IMG/VR virus record: IMGVR_UViG_3300008107_000527 | Coordinates: 1-42,650 of that record | Reading direction: 5' to 3' (one strand) | Length of the DNA: 42,650 nucleotides | From: a virus | In this document: piece by piece, positions 23,550 to 31,900 of the stretch | Layout of the letters: each line of letters starts with the position of its first letter | How positions within the stretch are numbered: the stretch's first letter is position 1 | Program-made: the position numbers and the translations under genes | Notes under the pieces: generated by a model | Databases searched by the model: none | Told to the model about the DNA's origin: nothing | Seen by the model: the letters and a program-made list of their open reading frames with translations, nothing else

Positions 23550-24013
23550 TTGTAGCTCCTCATGACTAGGTTAACTAACTCTGGTTCGTTGGGCAGCACG
23601 CCTTTGTCAATCATCTCCTTGACACACCAATCCGCCATCTCTACCATCACATCCTCTGGAAGGGCATGGTTTTCAAATTGAGTGTAGCCTTCCTCCTCTA
23701 ACTTCTGAGTGGCCACAACGATAAATTCATCAATCAGGTCCTGTGAGAAATCCTTGTAGCTTGGAAACAAGTATGCATTTGGCAGGTTTGATGCCAGACG
23801 GTCAATGTATGCGGATGCGCCCACTGGGTATCTCACTTCTTTCCGCTCAAAGTAAGAAGTGATATCTTCCTTGCTCTTAATATGGCGATCACGCATCGCA
23901 CGATAGAGAGCCTTCTCAAAAAGCTCATCTTTTCTCAGCTTCTTAAACCCCAGCAGGGGGTCCTCCTTGAAGGGATCCCAGCCATGGATAAGATCCTCTG
24001 GCGTGATGTTCAT
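23546..24013 (-). CDS. Hypothetical protein with DPF motif (155 aa)
   Basis: An alpha-helical protein with an early WDPFKEDPLLGFKKL motif that is shared, as D-P-F-x-E-x-P, with the genes at 24527 and 24994. Later helices include ELFEKALYRAMRDRHI, DLIDEFIVVATQKLEEE and VMVEMADWCVKEMID. Function unknown. Overlaps both neighbours by ATGA. Confidence 0.65.
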   Translation of the reverse strand: MNITPEDLIHGWDPFKEDPLLGFKKLRKDELFEKALYRAMRDRHIKSKEDITSYFERKEVRYPVGASAYIDRLASNLPNAYLFPSYKDFSQDLIDEFIVVATQKLEEEGYTQFENHALPEDVMVEMADWCVKEMIDKGVLPNEPELVNLVMRSYK

Positions 24014-24525
24014 CTGTACAGCACCTCCATGGCGTCCAGGTCATCCAGGCGATGATAGGAGATCCACCCATTGACATAACCTTCAAGGTGCCTTCTGATT
24101 TGACCCCAAAGATCCTTGCCACCACTGTCTGCCTTCCAACCCATCTCATTCAAGTTGAAACCGTGTGATTGAAGCTCGTCCCTTACTCGTCTGTAGATCG
24201 ATGATTTGATAAGAGCCTTGGAACCAGTGCTGCGTTCCTCGATGGGGTAGTAGATGGCCAGAGCTGGGTACATGGCCTCGTCATAGTTGGACCTCTCGTC
24301 AAGGTCATCAGTCCACTGCTCCTCGTCCTTCCAGTTGGCCTTGAACTTCTCCAAGTTGTCAAGACCCACTATCTCCTTGAGCATGGCATCCAGGTCCAAG
24401 CCAAGAAAGATCCTCCAAGCTTTGGCATACTTCTCCTTGGTGCTCATCATGACAGTTCCACGAAGGATGTCCTCAATGGAGTCACCAGATTCAGAGTCAA
24501 GAATGGCGTCTACAAAGTTTTTCAT
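24010..24525 (-). CDS. Hypothetical protein (171 aa)
   Basis: I chose ATG 24525 (MKNFVDAILDSESGD), two bases after the previous stop; an ORF from 24570 would overlap the upstream gene by 44 bases. The opening FVDAIL also occurs in the protein from 24527 (VFVDAIL). The rest is helical and charged (KYAKAWRIFLGLDLDAML, ALIKSSIYRRVRDELQSHG) with many Trp. Function unknown. Confidence 0.65.
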   Translation of the reverse strand: MKNFVDAILDSESGDSIEDILRGTVMMSTKEKYAKAWRIFLGLDLDAMLKEIVGLDNLEKFKANWKDEEQWTDDLDERSNYDEAMYPALAIYYPIEERSTGSKALIKSSIYRRVRDELQSHGFNLNEMGWKADSGGKDLWGQIRRHLEGYVNGWISYHRLDDLDAMEVLYR

Positions 24526-24526
24526 G

Positions 24527-24997
24527 TTATTCGCGGTAACCAGTGCTGGAGATAAAGTCATGCATGTCATCCATGATGATCTCTGAGATTCTCAAGAAGG
24601 CTCTGGAGTCCAGGTCATTCATAGTTGGCAGGCCAGCAGCCTCAATCAGTTTGTGAGTGAGGTCATAGGTCTTGATGAAAAAGCGATCCTTTCCAGCTTT
24701 GGCCATGCTCTTAAGATCGCTGGGAAGCTTGGATCTGACTATGCGCTCATGCTCCTCAGCCACATCATCCTGGGCCTCCTTCCACAGTCTGGGCATCTGA
24801 GTCTTGATATAGCTCCAGATAGTTTTCATCTTTTGCAGAGTCACATCTGGATCCTCAGAGAAAGGATCACCCATGAGGGACAGCTGAACAGAGAGTGGTC
24901 CTGGAAGCTCAACCTTGTTTTCACCCAATATGGCATCAACAAAAACTGAGTTACTCCACATTCTGATAGTTTCTGTGGTTGTTGGAGGTATCTTCAT
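24527..24997 (-). CDS. Hypothetical protein with DPF motif (156 aa)
   Basis: VFVDAILGENK and then LMGDPFSEDPDVTLQKM align with LVIDSVVQQRK and SIEDPFNERPEESYKLI of the next-upstream gene, and GLPTMNDLDSRAFL aligns with GLPVLKDSKPKLF near the ends. The two are therefore probably diverged duplicates. All-helical, no catalytic motif. Function unknown. ATGA overlap with the upstream gene. Confidence 0.65.
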   Translation of the reverse strand: MKIPPTTTETIRMWSNSVFVDAILGENKVELPGPLSVQLSLMGDPFSEDPDVTLQKMKTIWSYIKTQMPRLWKEAQDDVAEEHERIVRSKLPSDLKSMAKAGKDRFFIKTYDLTHKLIEAAGLPTMNDLDSRAFLRISEIIMDDMHDFISSTGYRE

Positions 24998-25509
24998 TTA
25001 AGTTTTTCGTGGGAAGCTAGCTCAGAGAAAAGTTTTGGTTTGGAATCTTTTAGCACAGGCAGACCCATCCTACGCATGGCTTTTTCAACCTCCTCATAGA
25101 CATGGTATACGATAGCAGAGTCACTGTACCTGTCATAGATAGATGCAGACTTTCCAGATTCCCGGATGATGTAGTCCACAAGGACGTTAGCTGCAGTCTT
25201 AAGGATCATCTCCTCTAGCAGGCTCTGTTCCACACGTTGATTTCTGAGGTTGTTGGACACTGGATCCACGATCTGGTCAATCTTTTGGTGGATATCCGGA
25301 ATGTGGTCTATGACCCAATCCTCAATGAGCTTGTAGCTCTCCTCTGGTCTCTCATTGAAGGGGTCCTCAATGGATAGGATAGCTAGGATCTCATCCACAG
25401 GCACCAACTTGACGACAATTGGTTTTCTCTGTTGGACCACACTGTCAATGACTAGTTTAGCTCGGGCTCTCACTATGCTGCTAACTACTTCAGGTGGGAA
25501 TCTAGACAT
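24994..25509 (-). CDS. Hypothetical protein with DPF motif (171 aa)
   Basis: ATG 25509 (MSRFPPEVVSSIV) lies four bases after the stop of the possible small ORF at 25514-25792; an in-frame GTG at 25521 would add four residues. It shares the SIEDPFNERPEE motif and the GLPVLKDSK end-piece with the downstream gene. It is helical and Val/Ile-rich (RARAKLVIDSVVQQRK, ILKTAANVLVDYIIRE). Function unknown. First secure gene of a five-gene minus block. Confidence 0.65.
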   Translation of the reverse strand: MSRFPPEVVSSIVRARAKLVIDSVVQQRKPIVVKLVPVDEILAILSIEDPFNERPEESYKLIEDWVIDHIPDIHQKIDQIVDPVSNNLRNQRVEQSLLEEMILKTAANVLVDYIIRESGKSASIYDRYSDSAIVYHVYEEVEKAMRRMGLPVLKDSKPKLFSELASHEKLK

Positions 25510-25513
25510 AAAC

Positions 25514-25792
25514 TTACGCACTTAACGGAGAGTCGGCATGACTCTCCCTATAGTAATATGGACCATATGACCGGGGAGAGCCAGAGCCAGCTGCAGTTAG
25601 CAGCAGAAACATCGTTAGCACCGAAGCACTAAGGAGTGAGTGCAAAGTCCAGAGCAGCTCTCCCACTGACGAGCTCTCTAGCACAGCCTGGTACCTTTCA
25701 TACGGAGTAGTTTGGTTCTTCTCCAGTGGATATGACCACTCAAGCTTGCGAGGTATATGGGAAATTAAAAGCCCAGGACACCCCCGGACCAT
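25514..25792 (-). CDS. Doubtful small membrane-protein ORF (92 aa or less)
   Basis: The frame ends at TAA 25516-25514, four bases before ATG 25509 of the next gene, an operon-like spacing. It contains a plausible membrane helix (LLSASVLTMFLLLTAAG) followed by a short polar tail (SGSPRSYGPYYYRESHA). The only ATG before the helix, at 25792, lies in the loop of a strong hairpin, and the same bases form several inverted repeats, so the frame may be accidental within a structured noncoding region. Phages often have such small membrane proteins (holin or spanin parts), but nothing specific identifies it. Confidence 0.35.
   Translation of the reverse strand: MVRGCPGLLISHIPRKLEWSYPLEKNQTTPYERYQAVLESSSVGELLWTLHSLLSASVLTMFLLLTAAGSGSPRSYGPYYYRESHADSPLSA
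25527..25547. repeat. 8-bp perfect hairpin in front of the minus block
   Basis: GGAGAGTC (25527-25534) pairs with GACTCTCC (25540-25547) across a 5-base loop. On the minus strand it would be a leader hairpin 17 bases before ATG 25509, followed by GTTAAGTG, similar in layout to the leader of the Gly-rich protein gene at 4324. Confidence 0.6.
25574..25664. ncRNA. Candidate 91-base branched RNA structure
   Basis: GGGAGAGC (25574-25581) pairs perfectly with GCTCTCCC (25657-25664). Inside lie two small hairpins: GCTGC/GCAGC with loop AGTTA, and CACT/AGTG with loop AAGG. The closed, branched shape suggests a folded RNA, and it is not a tRNA because no T-arm or anticodon arm is visible. The strand is undecided. 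It overlaps the doubtful membrane ORF. Confidence 0.3.
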
Positions 25793-25812
25793 GGATAGGG
25801 GACGTCCTGGGC
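25759..25812 (-). terminator. Terminator-like hairpin on the minus strand
   Basis: GCCCAGGAC (25771-25779) and GTCCTGGGC (25804-25812) form a 9-bp perfect stem, extended inside by CCCC/GGGG. On the minus strand it is followed by TTTTAATTTCCC, as in an intrinsic terminator. A transcript starting within about 120 bases to the right on the minus strand would be stopped before reaching the minus block, pointing to a short RNA or an attenuator. Confidence 0.5.
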
Positions 25813-25937
25813 ATGTCAGAAGGTTGCGGGTCGCTGCGTCAAGTGACGGCTGGGAGAGTTGCCGTTGTCAGGTGACAGTTGCGAGAGGCAAAGTTTCGAC
25901 GTTACCAAGAACTTGTTTCAAAAGATAGTTAACTCGT

Positions 25938-28900
25938 ATGGCAGTTTCTGTACTACCAGAGAATTTTTTCGTTGATCTGTTGCCAACGAAAATCATGGAG
26001 CTGGACACCACTGGGGTGTTGCATGCGACATTGTCTGGATTCCAAGATCGATCAGACGACATTCGTGCTTATGTTTCATTCATAAATAAGCTTATTGACC
26101 CTTTTGCTGGCTATCCCATTGCTGGAACATGCGTGGCCACAAACTACACAGATGAGTTTGGCCTCAATGTAACACGCACCGTTCTGACATTTGACCTGCA
26201 GTCAGATCCAAGCTATCAGGCTTTTGAGGCTGGTAATCTTACCCAGGACGAGGCCAAAGCCTGGATGGGTGAGGTGCTGTCCATTGATCCAACTGTCATT
26301 TCTAGTGTCACCACAACCATAGATCCATTCAAGACTGTCTATGAGCCCATGATTGGCTACCTGGCCAAAAACTTGGGTGTGGTGTTTCCTACATCCAATG
26401 CAGATGACCCTAGAAACGCTGAGTTGGTGGCCAGCCAATTTTCTAGACTTCCCATCAAGGGAACAGCCAAGTCTATTGAGATTGCAGGTCTTATTGCTGG
26501 CTTTGATTCAGTCCACGTCAACCCACTGTGGGGACGTTTGTCGCCAAGAAATCCAGTAGACATTGGTCTTAGTGTAAACAACCAAGATTTTTCAGCGATT
26601 ACCTTGGTTGAACCCACGATTGTTCCAAGTGAGTTTTACGACCCACTAGACTACCGTGACGGACCATTCTACACTTGGTCAACTCGTCTTAGCCTTCTCA
26701 ACAGCACTAACTTTGTCTCACAGGCCAACGGGTCAAATCCGTACCTTCGTTGGAAAATTGGTGGTTTGCTCGCCACTAATTTTAGAGGTGTCTATAACAC
26801 CGCTTCAACCTACAACAAGGGTGATATCGTTGTTTCAACGACTGGACGTAGCTTTCTTGCTCAGACCACCACAACGTCCATACCACCGACTAGCTTTGTA
26901 ACTGCTAATTTTCTGATGCCAGAGATTGACTCGAGTGTGTCAGTCTCTGTTAGCAACTCCTCTTGGATGACAGTTGGTCAGTCTGTTTCAGTCTATGATG
27001 CTGGCACACTAGTTGTAGGTTCGATCAGTGGAACAACGGTAAACCTCATCAATAAGGGAGCAAATAACAATCTTGCCCCTGGAATAACTGTCAATGCTGG
27101 CAGTGTTATCGTTTCACAAGATTCTTCCATCTGGCTTGAGATAGAGGCCCCTTCTGCTAGCATCTATACTCTCTCAGGTGGTCTTCCAAATGTTGAGTCC
27201 TCAGCTGATCTATCATCCACAATAAAGGTTGAAGGTCTAGCTGAAGGCGAATCCTTCAATGGATTGCAGGTTGTTGTCGAAAATGTCAACAATGTCATCT
27301 CAACGATCGAAACCCTGTCAACTGACCCATCGACTGTTGTTGTCACAACACTTCAGCCTCATGGTCTGACCACAGGTTCATATGTTTTCATCAGCAACGT
27401 ATCACCATTTGATTATGTTGGTCTTTATACTATAACTGTAACGGCGTCTAACAAGTTCACATATAGTCTTCCGTCTAACATTTATGTTGCTGGCGTGGCT
27501 GCAGATGGAATCGTACCATACTATAGTAATGGTGATTTTGAAGTCACCATTTTTGATCGGTTGTCAAGCATCAAATATAGGACTAGCTACTACAACTTGG
27601 TGTTGACTGTTAATGAGTCAACGATTCAAGCCAGATCTGTTCCAGTAAAGCCTAATCCTGATGTAATAAAAGGTGTCAATGAGGGTTCACTAACTGCTGT
27701 ACCACCCTACTTTCCATTTAGTGGTACAACCGAGGTTGAAGGAAATACACCCCAAGTCAACACAGCATGGTTAAGTACTCTTGCCGCTGAGACTGATTCC
27801 ATACTCAATTCTGTAAAACCTGCTACTCGATACGTTCGTAGTTTTAGCACTGGCGTTCTCTACGAGGATCAAGTTGGATATGCTGAGTACGCCAACCAAA
27901 CTCTTATCTTTAGTGCAACTTCACCACTTTCTGGTACCATAACGGGCCCAATCTATCCGCGCACGGCCAGAGTCACAATTGTACGTACGCCATCTATTAC
28001 ACAGTTTTTTAGAGTAGTGTCTTTTGGTGTTGATTCGCCCACTATCACAATTAGTCCTGAACTATTGTTGACATTCAACGCAATTGTGGGGACTCAATAC
28101 AGGATTGACTCAAAAGACAGCTTATTCGACCCTTGGTATCCAGCATCACCAGTATTTATTGCCACTTCATCCGTAGTATATTACCAACTTGGAGTCTATG
28201 AGGCGGCTGAATTGGTTGGTCAATCAGATGAGAATGACCCAGATCAAGTTTCATTCTCTACAACAGCTACGTTCGGTGTAGTAACTGTAGACCTCAACTA
28301 CTATTCTGGAGTATTCAGTGGAACACGACCTGCGCAATTTCCTCCTAGCGATTCTGTAATCGCCAATTGGGTTCTCACAGACACCGGCACTATTCGAACT
28401 GAACCCACAATTGTACAAAAGCAAGCGGGCACACTTGGATTCTTGCCTAGAGCTGAGGACCAGTTTGGTTATTCGTCTGGCACTGCTGAGTTTGGCAGTC
28501 GTCCAACTCAATACCCTGATGTCAACGAGTGGACAAGGCCACTGGAGCGTGAAGTTCTTGACAGAGACCTTGAGATTGTTTACGGAAACGAGGAAAAATT
28601 CCCTGGAAAATTCATAGCAAGTGCTGATTCAAACGACGGCGTTACGTACGGCCTCTTCCTTGTTCCTGGAATTTTCCCATACCGTTTTAGGTTCAGCGAG
28701 TTAGTGGGCAAAAACCCACTTCAGTCCTTGGCTTACAGTGGAAACAGCTTGTACTATGTGGGAATACGATATGGCCAAGTCATGGCCTGTCCTGAGCGCA
28801 CATTTTCGCAGTCCATGCAATCTGGACTCAGTGCTTGGATTCCATTTAATGCCCATCCTGATGATAATCTTCAGATTAACTCAGTGTACCCAACTCTGGG

Positions 28901-31900
28901 TGTCCTAACAACCACTGGTCTTGTTCCTGAGGACAGAGTGTGGAATAACATTCGTGGCTGGATAACCCACTGTCATGGTCTTACATCATCATTGTCTGTA
29001 GATCCTCTTCTCGACGAGCTCAGCTTCTCATTTTGGATTGATCCACAAAACAGTGCAACTCTAACAACCATCCTGACTCTGGGACCAATCCAGATCAAGA
29101 TGGCTAGCACTTCAAGCTTACAGGTTTTCTATGGTGGATCGCTCGAGGCCACCCTGTCCATTTCTGGTTTCTCGTATATCAGTGTATGCCAAAAATCAGG
29201 AGCACTTGTTGTAGGTGTTAATGGATCCACAGCCTCATACGCTGTAACGCCCACAACCACGCCTTTCTACGAGTTGACATTCAGCTCTGACTCTAGCAAC
29301 AGCTATTACATCCAGGATTTCAAGCTGTGGTCTGTCTTTAAGACTTCATCAGAGATTGCTAGCTATTACCAACCAACGATTGTACCAACCACAATTGCTT
29401 CACTTCCAACGCCTATTGAGGTTTCTACCACAGGCGATCGTTGGTTCCTCAAGGTATTGTCAAGTGGTTTTGTTACAACTGGACTTCAGCCCGAATCTAA
29501 GTTGGTAGAGGTCAGTGATCAGTACAACTCAACAACTGGTGGAACAACTGTTGAGACAAGTCAGGGTACTATCACTCAGTATCCTGGAAATCTTTTGCCT
29601 GTTGCAAACTATGATATACAAGGCCGATTCATTGCTGACTCTGGCCGAAATCTTGTTGGAATTCCAGGTGGAACTGTCCCAACAACTCGTAAACTAGGCG
29701 AGGCTTTTCTGCCAACTAGTGCCATCAATCGTGCTCCAGCATCGCCAACTACTGGACTTCCCAGCGGCATAAACCCTGAATGGTTGAATGACACTTCAAC
29801 AGGTTACATTCGAGTGGTTTCTGCACCATTTTCAAGCACTGGTGGTGTTGTTAGCACACAGTCCACTGGAACTGTATCACCATGGCCGAATCCAGCCTAC
29901 AATACAAACCCTCTTGTTGACAGGATTTGGATTCAGGGTGATAGTGGGACCATTTACCAGTTGGGCGTTGGTGGCTATGAGCTGAGCCCAACATTCAATG
30001 TGGCTGCTATAGACCCCAATGAGATGGGTGAGTGTCCGTCTGGAGCAGTGACCATCCTTACAAATGGTTCAAATAAACTCTCTGTAAATTCATCGAATGT
30101 TGTTTACGCCACTGGCACAGTAGACACAACCACGCCTCGTACCTATCTCTATCGTCACAGCTACCTAGTCTACACGTTTAGTGCAAGTGAGGGTTGGATA
30201 CCCACTGAATCGTCGTCACTTTACGAAGGTAATCCGTCTTTATATTCGACAGGCCAGTTGATGTGGTCTTCAACTGCTGGTGCTTCTACTTTGACTCCTG
30301 GTCATTATAGAATTAAGATCACAGCCTACAATCACGGACGTGTTGCCAGCACATTCAAAGGTTTTGACGTTGAAGTCACCATTGGACAGAATGTAACTTT
30401 CCCGCTGGTTCTTTCACCCAACTCAACTGAAGAGGAAACATACTATGACTTCTATGTTAGTGAGACGATTGTTGCTCCATGGCTTGTACAGATTTATTGG
30501 GGTGGTATTGTTGATGATCCTACTAGAGGCATTACCTATCAGTTGGTTGTCACTGGCATCGAGTTGGACAGACTTAAAACCCAGGTTTACAGGGTTGGTC
30601 CAGGTACCTCACTAGTAGAGATTAGCACGACAGCTTCAGGTACAACTCCTGTCCAAGATCTTACGCCTGGTGGTTGGATGGCTGAAATCTCCAACACTGG
30701 CACTATTGGTGAGTGGGCACATGAGGCGAATGTTCGCCCAAATGTAGGAGGCATTGAACAACCTTACACACTGTCTGAACTGTTGACCATGTCGACTGAC
30801 GAGAAAGTCAGTCGAGTTATGCTTAGCAATGACTACGCAGGTCAGACTGTTGTACCAGATCCAGCGTCACCCACACCTCCTTCAGTGGTCTCACAATCTC
30901 AAACTCTTTCACCCAGTACGTCACCCATTCAAGTGGGCTACGGATTAGGTATTGACGTTGTGGCCACCAACACTGTAAATTACTTGTGGTATTTCTGGGA
31001 TAATTCAGTTGAGGTAACATCTGAAGGCACAATACAGAAAACAGTAAATCAAGGTGGAAATCTGGTGTGGACCTGTGTGGTTGCTGATGAGTGGGGCCAG
31101 TCTGATTCAACTACTGGCACCATTTCTGTTAATGCACCACCTGTCATTCGCTCGGCTTCTTTGTCGAATAATGACTTACCTCCGATTTACAGCACAACTC
31201 TTACTACTTTAGTTTCTGATCCGGATTCATCATCGCCCATTACAGTTTGGCTTGATGGCGAAACACCCGTGACGGTATCCACCTTGGACAGTGGAACCAC
31301 CCAAGGTACTGCTACATTTACTTTTAATGTTAGCACCAGTTCCACCAAAGTTCTTCATGCAGTTGATTCCAATGGAGGAACTACTCTTCTGGACATTGAC
31401 ATTCGAGCCTTAGCCTATAAGCCCATAGTCGCTGCCGTCATCGCTGAACCGAGAACCCAACGTATTGGCACAGTCCCAATACGTTTTACATGCCGCGTTA
31501 CTGATCCCAATGGAGGAGGCACACCAACGTTTGCTTGGGATTTCCTGACTTCTAATGGTTGGGCTGAGGCCGATTTTAGTGGTGTTACTGGATTTAGCTC
31601 AATAACCGGTGGCTATACTAGCGCTGGTTTGTCCCAAAGTTTGGGCGGTGGATCCTATCAAAATAACGTTCTGGTTCCGTCCATTCCAAATCAGACCGCA
31701 GGTTTCAAACTTGTCAGACTAACGATTACACCCACGATTGGCACTGCTCAAGTGTTTTATGGTTCAGTCAACTTAATTGAGAACCATACTCCAACTATAG
31801 ATCGTTTCGATATTGTCTCCGAGGGACCTCTTGAAGCTGGTGAACCTGTAACGATTCTAGCCGTGGCAACCGACGTTGACAACGACATCCTGTCATACGC

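Larger units (their letters stand above)
25522..25937. other. 416-base intergenic segment rich in inverted repeats
   Basis: This is the only stretch over 300 bases without a secure gene. It separates the minus block from the plus-strand tail-fiber block, so promoters for both should lie here. It holds at least six stem-forming repeats: 25527-25547, 25556-25568 (ATATGG-A-CCATAT), 25574-25664, a 5-bp AGTGG/CCACT hairpin near 25732-25748, 25771-25812, and a chain of small hairpins between about 25835 and 25895. Such clustering is unlike the tight gaps elsewhere in the window and suggests a structured RNA or a protein-binding control region. Just before the ATG of the giant gene is the palindrome AGTTAACT (25927-25934). 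Confidence 0.5.

Noticed and set aside
24526-24570. Longer start for the gene ending at 24010
   Set aside because: It would overlap the upstream gene by 44 bases, whereas ATG 24525 gives a 1-base gap and an opening similar to the related neighbour.
25574-25664. tRNA gene
   Set aside because: The outer stem and length are suggestive, but there is no T-arm consensus, no 5-bp anticodon stem with 7-base loop and no suitable D-arm.
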